From Pseudomonas sp. H9 (GTDB taxonomy: Bacteria; Pseudomonadota; Gammaproteobacteria; Pseudomonadales; Pseudomonadaceae): a stretch of 64,000 nt of DNA. The notes under the pieces were generated by a model, which had not been told where the DNA came from, searched no databases, and worked only from the letters and a program-made list of their open reading frames with translations. Below are positions 18,728 to 28,258 of this stretch, piece by piece; positions within the stretch are counted from its first letter, which is position 1, and every line of letters starts with the position of its first letter. The stretch covers positions 1 to 64,000 of the forward strand of contig NZ_SMOK01000028.1 in the NCBI RefSeq assembly GCF_004353925.1, given 5' to 3'. Position numbers and translations under genes: made by a program.

Positions 18728-21700
18728 ATGCTCAACAAAGGATTGTTGCTGGCCTGCGCGCTGGCCTTGCTCAGTGCCTGTGACTCGTCTGCCCCGGACA
18801 AGCCCGCTGCGCAAGCTACGCCCGCGTCCACGCCCACCCAGACCCAGGAAGCGGCCAAACCCGCCCGTGAAGACGCCGCGACCCTGGCCAAGCGCTATGC
18901 CGGTCGCGAGCTGAACGTGGTGGATGTGTCGGAAGTGCAGGTCGACGGCGCCAGCGCGTTGTCGCTGACCTTCTCGGTGCCGCTGGATGCGCAGCAGAAT
19001 TTCGCTGAGCGGGTTCACCTGGTCGACACCGTCAAGGGTAAGGTCGATGGTGCCTGGGAGCTTTCCGATAACGGCATGGAGCTGCGCATGCGACATCTGG
19101 AGCCTCAGCGCAAATTGGTGCTCACCATCGATGCCGGCCTTGAGGCGGTCAACGGCAAGCGCTTGGCTGCCGAGTCGATCAGCCGCTTGGAAACCCGTGA
19201 CATGCAGGCCACGATCGGCTTCGCCAGCCGCGGCTCTTTGCTGCCGACGCGCCTGGCCGAAGGGCTGCCGGTGATCGCTTTGAACGTGAACAAGGTCGAT
19301 GTCGAGTTCTTCCGTATCAAACCGGAAAAGCTGTCGCCGTTCCTCAGTGCGTGGGGCCGTAACAGCAGCTTGTACTACTACCAGTCGAAAGAAACCCTGG
19401 ACATGGCCGACCTGGTCTACAGTGGCCGTTTCGACCTCAACCCGGCGCGCAACACGCGCGAAACCGTATTGCTGCCAATCGCCGGGATCAAGCCCTTGCA
19501 GGAGCCAGGGGTGTATCTGGCGGTCATGCGCGCCTCGGGTACCTATGATTACTCGCAGCCAGCCACCTTGTTCACGCTCAGTGATATTGGTGTATCGGCA
19601 CACCGCTATCAGAACCGCATGGACGTCTTCACCCAAGGGTTGGAGGGAGGCAAGGCACTGAGCGGTGTCACCCTTGAACTGCTCGATGGCGAAGGCCGGG
19701 TGCTGGCGCAGGGCAAGACCGACGGCGATGGCCATGCTCAACTGCCGATGCCGCCGAAGGCTGAAACCTTGCTGGCCCATCAGGGGGTGCATACCACCAT
19801 GCTGCGCCTGAACAGCGCCGCGCTGGACCTGGCCGAGTTCGACATCACCGGTCCGCAAGCCAACCCCCTGCAGTTTTTCGTGTTCGGCCCGCGTGACCTG
19901 TATCGCCCCGGCGAGACCGTGCTGCTCAACGGCCTGCTGCGTGATCAGGATGGCCGCCCACTCAAGCCTCAGCCGGTCACCGTGGAAGTGCGTCGGCCCG
20001 ATGAGCAAATCAGCCGCAAATTCGTATGGGAGCCGAGCACGAGCGGGCTCTACCAATATCAACTGCAACTGGCCACTGAAGCGCCGACCGGGCGCTGGCA
20101 GCTGCTGTTCGACCTCGGTGGTGGCAAGAAGCAAATCTACGAGTTCCTCGTCGAAGACTTCCTGCCTGAGCGCCTGGCCCTGGAACTCAAGGGCAGTGAA
20201 GCTCCGCTGAGCCCGGAAGACACCGCTGAGATCGCCGTCAATGGTCGCTACCTGTATGGCGCTCCGGCCTCCGGCAACCGATTGAGCGGTCAGGCGTATC
20301 TGCGCCCGCTGCGCGAAGCGGTACCGGCGTTGCCGGGTTATCAGTTTGGCTCGATTACCGAGACAGAGCTGAGTCAGGATCTGGAGCTGGATGAAGTCAC
20401 CCTCGACGCCAACGGCAAGGCCACGCTGAGCATCGAGAGCAAGTGGTCTGAAGCGCGCTCGCCGCTGCAACTGACGGTGCAGGCCAGTTTGCAGGAGTCT
20501 GGTGGTCGCCCGATTACCCGGCGCCTGGAACAGCCGATCTGGCCGTCTACACGCCTGCCGGGCTTGCGTGGCCTGTTTGACGGCGAAGAAACCGACAGCG
20601 ACGGCCCGGTTGAGTTTGAGGTGCTGGTTGCCGACCAGCAAGGTAACAAGCTGGCCGCCAACAACCTCAAGGTCCGCTTGATTCGCGAGCGTCGTGACTA
20701 CTACTGGAACTACTCGCAGAGTGACGGCTGGAGTTACAACTACAACGAAAAATTCCTTACCCAGAGTGAAGAGACGGTCAACGTCAAGGCTGGTTCTACC
20801 GCCAAACTCACTTTCCTGGTTGAGTGGGGCCCGTACCGCGTAGAAGTTGAAGACCCGCAGACCGGGCTGGTCTCCAGCGAGCGTTTCTGGGCAGGCTACC
20901 GTGCCCAGGACAACGCCGACGGTGGCGCGGTGCGTCCGGATCAGGTCAAGCTTGCGCTGGACAAACCTTCCTATGCCGATGGCGCCACGGCCAACGTGAC
21001 CGTCACGCCACCTGCGGCCGGTACCGGTTACCTGATGGTCGAGTCCAGTGAAGGCCCCTTGTGGTGGCAAGAGATCGACGTGCCTGCCGAGGGTAAGACA
21101 TTCGCGGTCAATATCGACCGTAAGTGGGCGCGCCACGACTTGTATGTCAGTGCCCTGGTAATTCGTCCGGGCGAGCGCAAGGTCAATGCCACACCCAAAC
21201 GTGCAGTGGGTGTGCTGCATCTGCCGCTGGATCGCGCCGAGCGCAAGCTGGCGGTCACGCTCGCCGCACCGGAAAAGATGCGGCCCAAGCAGCCGCTGAC
21301 GGTCAAGGTCCAGGCGCGCAATGCCGACGGCAGCGTGCCCAAGCAGGTGCATGTACTGCTGGCTGCGGTAGACGTAGGCATCCTCAACATTACCGATTAC
21401 AAAACCCCGGACCCGTTCACTGGCATGTTCGGGCGCAAGGCCTATGGCGCTGACCAACTGGATATTTATGGCCAGTTGATTGAAGCCGGTCAGGGTCGCC
21501 TGGCCAGTTTGGCCTTTGGTGGTGATGCGGCAATGGCCAAAGGTGGCAAGCGTCCCAACACCAGCGTCACCATCGTCGCTCAGCAAAGCGCCCCCGTGAC
21601 CCTGAACGAGAACGGTGAAGGCGAGGCCAGCGTCGATATCCCTGACTTCAACGGTGAACTGCGGCTGATGGCCCAGGCCTGGAGCGACGAAGACTTCGGT

Positions 21701-23638
21701 GTCGCAGAAGGCAAGACCGTGGTGGCCGCGCCCTTGATCGCGGAGCTGTCGGCACCGCGTTTCCTCGCGGGTGGCGACAGCACGACCCTGGCACTGGACG
21801 TCTCGAACCTCTCGGGGCGGGCGCAAAAGCTCAACATCCGGGTGAGTACCGAAGGCCAGCTCAACCTGACTGGAGCCGCAGTGCAGAACCTGGCGCTGAA
21901 CCAGGGCCAGCGTGTCACTTTGCGGGTGCCGGTGCAGGCCAGCGGTGGTCTGGGCCAAGGCAAAGTCAAGGTAGAGGTGCAGGGCCTGCAATTGCCGGGT
22001 GAGACTGCCACGGCGTTCAGCCGTGAATGGACCCTGGGCATCCGTCCAGCCTATCCGGCCATGCTCAAGCACTACCGGGTAGCGCTTAACGATCAGCCGT
22101 GGAGCCTGCCAGAGTCGGATCTGGCCGAGTTCGAGTCGGCTGGTCTGGAAGCCACACTGGCATTGTCCAGCCGCCCGCCGTTGAACCTGGCCGAACAGAT
22201 TCGTGCGCTGGAAGCTTACCCTTATGGCTGCCTGGAGCAGACCACCAGTGGTTTGTACCCGTCGTTGTACGCCGATGCCGCGACCCTCAAACGCTTGGGC
22301 ATCACCGGCGAGCCCGCCGAGGTACGCAAGCGCAAGATCGAAATGGGTATTGAGCACTTGTTGGGCATGCAGCGCTACAACGGCAGCTTCGGCCTGTGGA
22401 GTTCCGACAGCGAAGAAGAGTACTGGTTGACTGCGTATGTCACCGACTTCCTGCTGCGTGCTCGCGAGCAAGGCTATGCCGTGCCTGCTGAAGCCTTGAA
22501 GAAAGCCAGCGAGCGCCTGTTGCGTTACTTGCAGGAGCGCAACCTGATCGAAGTCAGCTACAGCAGCAATGGCGATCACAGCCGTTTTGCTGTGCAGGCT
22601 TATGCGGGGCTGGTGCTTGCGCGTACGCAACAGGCGCCGCTGGGTGCCTTGCGCAGCCTGTTCGAGCGGCGCAGCGATGCGCGTTCCGGGTTGCCGCTGG
22701 TGCAGTTGGCGATTGCCCTGGAAAAAATGGGCGACAAGCCACGTTCCCAAACAGCCCTGCAGGCAGGCTTGGCGGTGGAGCGTGACGGGCGATATTGGCT
22801 GGGCGATTACGGTAGCCCGGTACGTGACCAAGCTTTGATTCTGGCCTTGCTGGAAGAAAACAATCTGGCCAGCAATGTGGTGGATCAACGCTTGTTCCAG
22901 CTGTCTGACCAGATCGCGGCCAGCCAGTGGCTGTCGACCCAGGAGCGTAACGCCTTGTTCCTCGCCGGGCGAGGTTTGCTGAGCAAGCCCGAAGGCAAGT
23001 GGTCGGCACGTCTGGACAGCGCGGGTGAGCTGCGCGATCTGGACAACACCGTCTCTGGCCTGAAGCTGGAAGGGCCGCTGCTGGCTTCACCGCTGACCGT
23101 GCAGAACCACAGCAGCGAAACGCTGTACCAGCAATTGACCCTGTCCGGTTACCCACGCCATGCCCCGGCGCCGAGCAATCAGGGGCTGAATATTCGTCGT
23201 GAGTACCTCGACATGAACGGCCAGCCGCTGGACATCCGCGGGATCAAGAGTGGAGACCTGGTGCTGGTGCACCTGGTGCTGAACACCAACACTCACGTGC
23301 CCGATGCTTTGGTGGTTGATTTGCTGCCTGCTGGCCTTGAGCTGGAAAACCAGAACCTGGCGCAGAGCGCGGCGAGCCTGGATAACGCCAGCAGCGCGGT
23401 CAAAGAGTGGCGTGAGGCGATGCAGAACGCCAACATCGTCCACCAGGAATACCGTGATGATCGCTATGTCGCGGCCCTGCCGGTGAAAAACTACGGCCTT
23501 ACGCACTTGCTGTACCTGGCGCGTGCCGTTACCCCAGGCACCTACCGGGTGCCGCCGCCACAGTTTGAGTCGATGTACCGGCCGAACCTGCAGGCGGTCG
23601 GTGAGTCGGCAGGTGAAATGGTGATTAGAGAGCGGTAA
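18728..23638 (+). CDS. Bacterial alpha-2-macroglobulin lipoprotein (YfhM type)
   Basis: The 1636-residue product is close in size to E. coli ECAM/YfhM. It has a lipoprotein signal (LLLACALALLSAC) with the lipid-modified Cys at residue 18 and Asp at +2, which predicts inner-membrane retention. MG-type beta domains fill the N-terminal two-thirds. The thioester motif CLEQ (Cys1168, Gln1171) lies in YPYGCLEQTTSGLYPSLYAD, followed by the alpha-helical thioester domain and a receptor-binding-like C-terminus. It is thought to trap proteases that enter the periplasm. It stands upstream of pbpC, as in many Proteobacteria. Here a REPIN and an opposite-strand small gene separate the two. Confidence 0.93.
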   Translation: MLNKGLLLACALALLSACDSSAPDKPAAQATPASTPTQTQEAAKPAREDAATLAKRYAGRELNVVDVSEVQVDGASALSLTFSVPLDAQQNFAERVHLVDTVKGKVDGAWELSDNGMELRMRHLEPQRKLVLTIDAGLEAVNGKRLAAESISRLETRDMQATIGFASRGSLLPTRLAEGLPVIALNVNKVDVEFFRIKPEKLSPFLSAWGRNSSLYYYQSKETLDMADLVYSGRFDLNPARNTRETVLLPIAGIKPLQEPGVYLAVMRASGTYDYSQPATLFTLSDIGVSAHRYQNRMDVFTQGLEGGKALSGVTLELLDGEGRVLAQGKTDGDGHAQLPMPPKAETLLAHQGVHTTMLRLNSAALDLAEFDITGPQANPLQFFVFGPRDLYRPGETVLLNGLLRDQDGRPLKPQPVTVEVRRPDEQISRKFVWEPSTSGLYQYQLQLATEAPTGRWQLLFDLGGGKKQIYEFLVEDFLPERLALELKGSEAPLSPEDTAEIAVNGRYLYGAPASGNRLSGQAYLRPLREAVPALPGYQFGSITETELSQDLELDEVTLDANGKATLSIESKWSEARSPLQLTVQASLQESGGRPITRRLEQPIWPSTRLPGLRGLFDGEETDSDGPVEFEVLVADQQGNKLAANNLKVRLIRERRDYYWNYSQSDGWSYNYNEKFLTQSEETVNVKAGSTAKLTFLVEWGPYRVEVEDPQTGLVSSERFWAGYRAQDNADGGAVRPDQVKLALDKPSYADGATANVTVTPPAAGTGYLMVESSEGPLWWQEIDVPAEGKTFAVNIDRKWARHDLYVSALVIRPGERKVNATPKRAVGVLHLPLDRAERKLAVTLAAPEKMRPKQPLTVKVQARNADGSVPKQVHVLLAAVDVGILNITDYKTPDPFTGMFGRKAYGADQLDIYGQLIEAGQGRLASLAFGGDAAMAKGGKRPNTSVTIVAQQSAPVTLNENGEGEASVDIPDFNGELRLMAQAWSDEDFGVAEGKTVVAAPLIAELSAPRFLAGGDSTTLALDVSNLSGRAQKLNIRVSTEGQLNLTGAAVQNLALNQGQRVTLRVPVQASGGLGQGKVKVEVQGLQLPGETATAFSREWTLGIRPAYPAMLKHYRVALNDQPWSLPESDLAEFESAGLEATLALSSRPPLNLAEQIRALEAYPYGCLEQTTSGLYPSLYADAATLKRLGITGEPAEVRKRKIEMGIEHLLGMQRYNGSFGLWSSDSEEEYWLTAYVTDFLLRAREQGYAVPAEALKKASERLLRYLQERNLIEVSYSSNGDHSRFAVQAYAGLVLARTQQAPLGALRSLFERRSDARSGLPLVQLAIALEKMGDKPRSQTALQAGLAVERDGRYWLGDYGSPVRDQALILALLEENNLASNVVDQRLFQLSDQIAASQWLSTQERNALFLAGRGLLSKPEGKWSARLDSAGELRDLDNTVSGLKLEGPLLASPLTVQNHSSETLYQQLTLSGYPRHAPAPSNQGLNIRREYLDMNGQPLDIRGIKSGDLVLVHLVLNTNTHVPDALVVDLLPAGLELENQNLAQSAASLDNASSAVKEWREAMQNANIVHQEYRDDRYVAALPVKNYGLTHLLYLARAVTPGTYRVPPPQFESMYRPNLQAVGESAGEMVIRER

Positions 23639-23647
23639 CCCACCCTC

Positions 23648-23720
23648 TGTGGGAGCGGGCTTGCCCGGCGATTGCGGTGTGTCAGAAAAGCAGCAATCGC
23701 GGGGCAAGCCCGCTCCCACC
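23648..23720. repeat. REPIN after the alpha-2-macroglobulin gene
   Basis: GTGGGAGCGGGCTTGCCCGG and its inverted copy CGGGGCAAGCCCGCTCCCAC surround about 30 bp in the gap between convergent genes. Confidence 0.85.
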
Positions 23721-23728
23721 TGGTGTGG

Positions 23729-24022
23729 TCAGTGGATGATCCAGCTCAGCACCCACAAGCCCAGCACCAGCCAGATGATGCCGAGTATGATCGAGGCACG
23801 CATGAAGGCACGGATGGCCGAGTACAGCAGCATCAAGCCGATGATCAGGGCGATGATGCTGACCAGCGAGGTGTCCATGCCCAGTGTGCGCGCCAGCCCA
23901 TCAATGAAGTTTCCACCGGCGTTGGCCAGCAGATTGAATAACCCGCTCAAGCCATCGACGACAAAGCGGATCAGCGCGCCCAGCGCCTGCCCGAGCCACT
24001 CGAAAAAACCTTCTACATGCAT
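23729..24022 (-). CDS. Small membrane protein of unknown function
   Basis: A 97-residue protein with two strongly hydrophobic segments near the C-terminus (SIIALIIGLMLLYSAIRAF and ASIILGIIWLVLGLWVLSWI) and an amphipathic N-terminal half (FFEWLGQALGALIRFVVDGL). The ATG at 24022 has AGGAAG upstream. It lies head-to-head with pbpC, 104 bp apart, and tail-to-tail with the alpha-2-macroglobulin gene. I do not recognise the family. It is a credible gene because of the ribosome-binding site, the hydrophobic pattern and its snug fit in the gap. Confidence 0.75.
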   Translation of the reverse strand: MHVEGFFEWLGQALGALIRFVVDGLSGLFNLLANAGGNFIDGLARTLGMDTSLVSIIALIIGLMLLYSAIRAFMRASIILGIIWLVLGLWVLSWIIH

Positions 24023-24126
24023 AGTTGCTTCCTGATGATCGTCCCGGCGAGTCTGCCGTTGCCACACCTTTGGCCATGCGTTGGCCTGCTCGGTTCCCTG
24101 ACCGCAACCTGCGATGGGGAGGTTTG

Positions 24127-26481
24127 ATGCTCAGCTTAGCTCGCCCACTCAGCCCGATGCTTAAACGCCTGAGTATTGCTTCGGCAGTTATCGCGTTGCT
24201 GTGTGCGCTGTTGTGGATAGCCGACCGCATTTGGCCGTTGCCGCTGCCAAGTGATGATCTTGCACGGGTGGTGCTGGCTGAGGATGGCACGCCGTTGTGG
24301 CGTTTTGCCGATGCCGAAGGTGTCTGGCGCTACCCGGTCAGTGCTGATCAAGTGTCGCCTTACTATTTGCAGGCGCTGCTGACGTATGAGGACCGCTGGT
24401 TCTACCAGCACCCGGGGGTCAACCCGCTGGCACTGGGCCGTGCTGCCTGGCAAAACCTGCGCGGCGGTCGGGTGCTGTCGGGCGGCAGCACGCTGTCGAT
24501 GCAGGTGGCCCGGTTACTTGACCCGCACCCGCGTACCTTGCCGGGCAAGCTGCGCCAGTTGTGGCGCACCGCTCAATTGGAATGGCACTTGAGCAAGGCG
24601 CAGATTCTGGAGCTTTACCTCAATCGTGCACCGTTCGGCGGTACCTTGCAGGGGGTAGCTGCTGCCAGTTGGGCTTATCTGGGCAAGTCGCCGTTACACC
24701 TGACCCCGTCAGAAGCGGCGATGCTGGCGGTGTTGCCCCAGGCTCCGAGCCGCTTGCGCCCCGACCGGCACCCAGCACGTGCTCAGGTGGCCCGTGACAA
24801 AGTGCTCAAGCGCCTGGCCGAGTACGCGGTATGGCCGCAGCAACGGGTAACCGAGGCCATGGAGGAGCCGCTGTTACTGGCACCTCGTCAGGAACCAGCG
24901 CTGGCGCCGTTGCTGGCACGGCGCTTGAACCGGCCGCACAGCCCACCGCTGATTCGTACCACTCTCGATGCGGCGCTGCAGCGTCGCTTGGAAGACTTGC
25001 TGTTGGGGTGGCGAGCGCGGCTACCTGAGCGTACCTCGGCGGCGATTCTGGTGGTGGAAGCGCAGAACATGGCGGTGCGCGCTTACTTGGGGTCGGTGGA
25101 TCTGAACGACGAGCGCCGCTTCGGGCATGTCGACATGATCAGTGCATTGCGCTCGCCGGGCTCGACCCTCAAACCCTTTCTGTATGGCATGGCCATGGAC
25201 GATGGCCTGATTCATTCCGAATCGTTGCTGCAAGATGTGCCGCGACGCTACGGCGACTATCGGCCAGGGAATTTCTCCATGGGCTTCAGTGGCCCGGTGG
25301 CAGCCAGCTCGGCGTTGGCGTTGTCATTGAATCTACCGGCGGTGCAGTTGCTGGAGGCCTATGGCCCCAAGCGCTTTGCTGCTCAAATGCGTAATGGCGG
25401 TGTGCCGCTGACCCTGCCGCCGCTGGCCGAGCCCAACTTGTCGTTGATTTTGGGCGGGGCTGGTAGTCGCCTGGAGGAGCTGGTTGCAGGCTATGGTGCG
25501 TTGTCGCGCGCAGGTTTGAGCGCGCCCATGCGCTTGCAGCCGGATGCGCCATTGGTGGAACGTCGGCTGCTGTCGCCCGGCAGCGCCTGGATCATCCGGC
25601 GCATTCTCAGTGGGCAGGCGCGACCGGACCGTGACCCGCATGCCGAGTTGGTCCAGCGCCCGTTGTTGGCCTGGAAGACCGGCACCAGCTACGGTTTTCG
25701 CGATGCCTGGTCAATCGGTGTCGGGCCGCGCTACCTGATTGGCATCTGGATCGGTCGGCCCGATGGTACGCCGGTGCCGGGGCAGTTTGGTCTGGCTTCG
25801 GCGGCGCCGTTGATGCTGCAGGTGCATGATGTGTTGAGCAACCGCGACAGTCAGCGCGGTATTACCGTGCCGGTGGCGCCTGTGCCGAGCAACATCGGCG
25901 TAGCGGCGATCTGTTGGCCGTTGGGGCAACCCCTGGCCCGGCAGGACGGCAATTGCCGACGTCAGCGTTTTGCCTGGACCTTGGATGGCACCACGCCGCC
26001 GACCTTGCAAGCGGCTGACCAACCCTTGAGTGTCGGTTTGCGCGAGACGGTCTGGGTTAACGCGCATGGGCTACGGGTCGATGCCAGCTGCCCGGGTGCT
26101 CAGGTCCAAGAGATCGCGTTGTGGCCCGCGCCGCTGGAGCCTTGGTTGCCGCGTGCGGAACGTCGCGAAGCACGTCTGCCAAAAATTGATCCTGGCTGCC
26201 CTCCGCTGGTACCGGCCAGCGCACCGCCGCTGTCCATCGTCGGGGTGCGAGAGGGCGATCAGTTGCGCCGACCCGCCACCAGCACTGAGGCGCTGCGCCT
26301 TGAGGTGTCTGCCTTGGGTGGCAGTGGCCGGCGTTGGTGGTTTCTCAACGGTGCACCGCTCGGCGAGTCGTTGGGCCAGGAACACTTGAGCGCCCGTTTT
26401 GAGCAGACAGGGCGAGTGGAGCTGAGTGCGTTGGATGAAAGCGGCCAGACCGCGCGCGTGGAGTTTCAGATCAATGAGTGA
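24127..26481 (+). CDS. pbpC: Penicillin-binding protein 1C
   Basis: A 784-residue bifunctional peptidoglycan synthase. After one N-terminal TM helix (about residues 15-38) comes the GT51 transglycosylase domain, with catalytic Glu in YEDRWFYQHPGVNPLALGRA and SGGSTLSMQVARLL. The transpeptidase domain has the SxxK serine in SPGSTLKPFLYG and a KTGTSYGF box. The C-terminal BiPBP_C domain is present. The start at 24127 has GGGGAGG directly upstream; longer starts lack this. It is the usual partner of bacterial alpha-2-macroglobulin, so cell-wall repair and protease trapping may be linked. Confidence 0.94.
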   Translation: MLSLARPLSPMLKRLSIASAVIALLCALLWIADRIWPLPLPSDDLARVVLAEDGTPLWRFADAEGVWRYPVSADQVSPYYLQALLTYEDRWFYQHPGVNPLALGRAAWQNLRGGRVLSGGSTLSMQVARLLDPHPRTLPGKLRQLWRTAQLEWHLSKAQILELYLNRAPFGGTLQGVAAASWAYLGKSPLHLTPSEAAMLAVLPQAPSRLRPDRHPARAQVARDKVLKRLAEYAVWPQQRVTEAMEEPLLLAPRQEPALAPLLARRLNRPHSPPLIRTTLDAALQRRLEDLLLGWRARLPERTSAAILVVEAQNMAVRAYLGSVDLNDERRFGHVDMISALRSPGSTLKPFLYGMAMDDGLIHSESLLQDVPRRYGDYRPGNFSMGFSGPVAASSALALSLNLPAVQLLEAYGPKRFAAQMRNGGVPLTLPPLAEPNLSLILGGAGSRLEELVAGYGALSRAGLSAPMRLQPDAPLVERRLLSPGSAWIIRRILSGQARPDRDPHAELVQRPLLAWKTGTSYGFRDAWSIGVGPRYLIGIWIGRPDGTPVPGQFGLASAAPLMLQVHDVLSNRDSQRGITVPVAPVPSNIGVAAICWPLGQPLARQDGNCRRQRFAWTLDGTTPPTLQAADQPLSVGLRETVWVNAHGLRVDASCPGAQVQEIALWPAPLEPWLPRAERREARLPKIDPGCPPLVPASAPPLSIVGVREGDQLRRPATSTEALRLEVSALGGSGRRWWFLNGAPLGESLGQEHLSARFEQTGRVELSALDESGQTARVEFQINE

Positions 26482-26593
26482 CAGGCGCATCACCTACGTG
26501 TGATTAGACGACGGGGCGGCCACCACCTACGCTTGAAGCTGACGAGGGAGCCGTCCTGGTGCTCTTGAATCTGTTGGGATCAGGGAGCGTCGA

Positions 26594-28258
26594 ATGCGTC
26601 CGTTGGCCGCCGCGGTTCTCAGTCTATGTTGGGCAAGCGGGCTGAGCGCCGAACCACTGCCACGTTTTCTCAACAACACCGAAGTCGAACGTAATCTGCC
26701 GACACCCAACTTGCCGGTTGATGACTTTCGCCCCCGCGCCCCTGATTTGCGTATCGAATCACCGATGCCGCAGTTGCAGCCTGTGGAACTTAACAGCCGG
26801 ATCCGTCTGCACAAGGTGCGCTTCGAAGGTGGCACGATTTATCCTTTGAGCGACCTGCGTGACAACTATCAGCATCTGGTCAATCGCGACATCAGCGTAG
26901 CCGAGCTGGTTGAAGCCACCCAACGGCTGACCCGGCGTTATCAGCAAGATGGCTACCTACTGTCTTATGCCTACCTGCCATCCCAGGACTTTGCCGATGG
27001 GCGGGTGCTGGTGGTGTTGGTTGAGGGCTACATCCGTGACGTTGAGTTGCACGGTGATATCGGCCCGGCGTCAGCCTATCTGGACACCCTGGCAAGCAAG
27101 CTTAAAGCCGAGCGTCCGCTGACGCGCCAGAGCCTGGAGCGGTATATCGCCTTGATGGACCGGGTGCCAGGGGTAACGGTGCAGGCTCAGGTGCAGCCAG
27201 GCACGCTCGATGGCGCCAATACCTTGAGTGCTCAGGCCGCGCGCAAACCGATCAGTGCGCGCCTGGACCTGAGCGATGGCAACCGGGAAGACCTGCAGGC
27301 ATTGCTGAGCGCTAGCAGCAATGCCCAGACATCATTGGCCGAGCAGGTGAGCTTCAGCGCGCTGATGCCCCCCGGCGACCGTCATGAGCACTACTACCGC
27401 CTGGACTACGCCCAGTACGTCGATGGCGAGGGCACTGAGTTGAACCTGTCTACCTCGCGTTATCGCGGTGATTCAGGCGCACGGGTGCGCTTGAACAATG
27501 GCACCGATCTCAAGCAACACCGCAAGAGCGAACGCTACTCCATCGGCCTGAGCCAGACGTTGATGGCGGCACCCAACGAATGGCTTGGCGTAGCTGGGCG
27601 CTTGTATGTGACGAATGACGAAACGGACTACCAAACGATTGGCGTGCCACTGAGCGCCAGCACGCACACGGACCTGCGCGCGGTGGCCTTCGAGGGTGAC
27701 TGGCGCCAGAGTGAGGTCGGGCAACTGCGTATCCTCAGCGCCGGCGCTTATCAGGGCATGGATTACCTGGGGGCCGACACTGATGGAGATATCGATCTGG
27801 ACTTCCTGCACCTGCGTGTATCCGGTCTGCAGAGCAATCAATTGTTCGGCCAGTGGCAGGGCGTGGCGTCGGCGCTTTTGCACTGGAGTAACGACAGTTT
27901 GCCGGACAGTGAGCGAGTGGTGTTCGGTGGCCACACCTTTGGCCGTGGTTACCCTGGCGATCAGACCTCTGGTGACAAGGGCTGGGGTGTGGCCTACGAG
28001 TTGAATTACAGCATCAGGCCTGGCGGCGATTGGCTCAAGCTGGTGCAGCCCTATGTGGTCGTGGACGCAGCGCGTAGCTGGTTCAATGAGCTGGAAATTC
28101 GGGATTCACGGTTATCTTCGGCGGCATTTGGGGTGCGGGTGAGCGATGCGCGTTTCTACAACTTGTCTCTTGAAGCTGCCAAGCCGATGTCGGACATCGC
28201 CCTGGACAGCCTCGACCGGCAGCCGCGTTTTACCTTGAGTTTCAGTATTCAGTTGTAG
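26594..28258 (+). CDS. TpsB-type outer-membrane transporter (ShlB/FhaC/HecB family)
   Basis: A 554-residue two-partner-secretion pore. It has an N-terminal signal peptide (MRPLAAAVLSLCWASGLSA) and a POTRA_2 domain around residues 70-145 (RLHKVRFEGGTIYPLSDL, RRYQQDGYLLSYAYLPSQ). A second POTRA (VLVVLVEGYIRDVELHG) precedes a C-terminal 16-strand barrel ending in RFTLSFSIQL with a terminal hydrophobic residue. Such proteins secrete one large beta-helical TpsA exoprotein. No TpsA gene is next to it here. The last codons (CAG TTG TAG) are reiterated in the downstream 250-bp repeats. Confidence 0.9.
   Translation: MRPLAAAVLSLCWASGLSAEPLPRFLNNTEVERNLPTPNLPVDDFRPRAPDLRIESPMPQLQPVELNSRIRLHKVRFEGGTIYPLSDLRDNYQHLVNRDISVAELVEATQRLTRRYQQDGYLLSYAYLPSQDFADGRVLVVLVEGYIRDVELHGDIGPASAYLDTLASKLKAERPLTRQSLERYIALMDRVPGVTVQAQVQPGTLDGANTLSAQAARKPISARLDLSDGNREDLQALLSASSNAQTSLAEQVSFSALMPPGDRHEHYYRLDYAQYVDGEGTELNLSTSRYRGDSGARVRLNNGTDLKQHRKSERYSIGLSQTLMAAPNEWLGVAGRLYVTNDETDYQTIGVPLSASTHTDLRAVAFEGDWRQSEVGQLRILSAGAYQGMDYLGADTDGDIDLDFLHLRVSGLQSNQLFGQWQGVASALLHWSNDSLPDSERVVFGGHTFGRGYPGDQTSGDKGWGVAYELNYSIRPGGDWLKLVQPYVVVDAARSWFNELEIRDSRLSSAAFGVRVSDARFYNLSLEAAKPMSDIALDSLDRQPRFTLSFSIQL

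Noticed and set aside
18695..22888. Long 1397-codon open frame antisense to the alpha-2-macroglobulin gene
   Set aside because: It lies wholly opposite a well-supported gene, has no recognisable domain and arises from the high-GC codon pattern.
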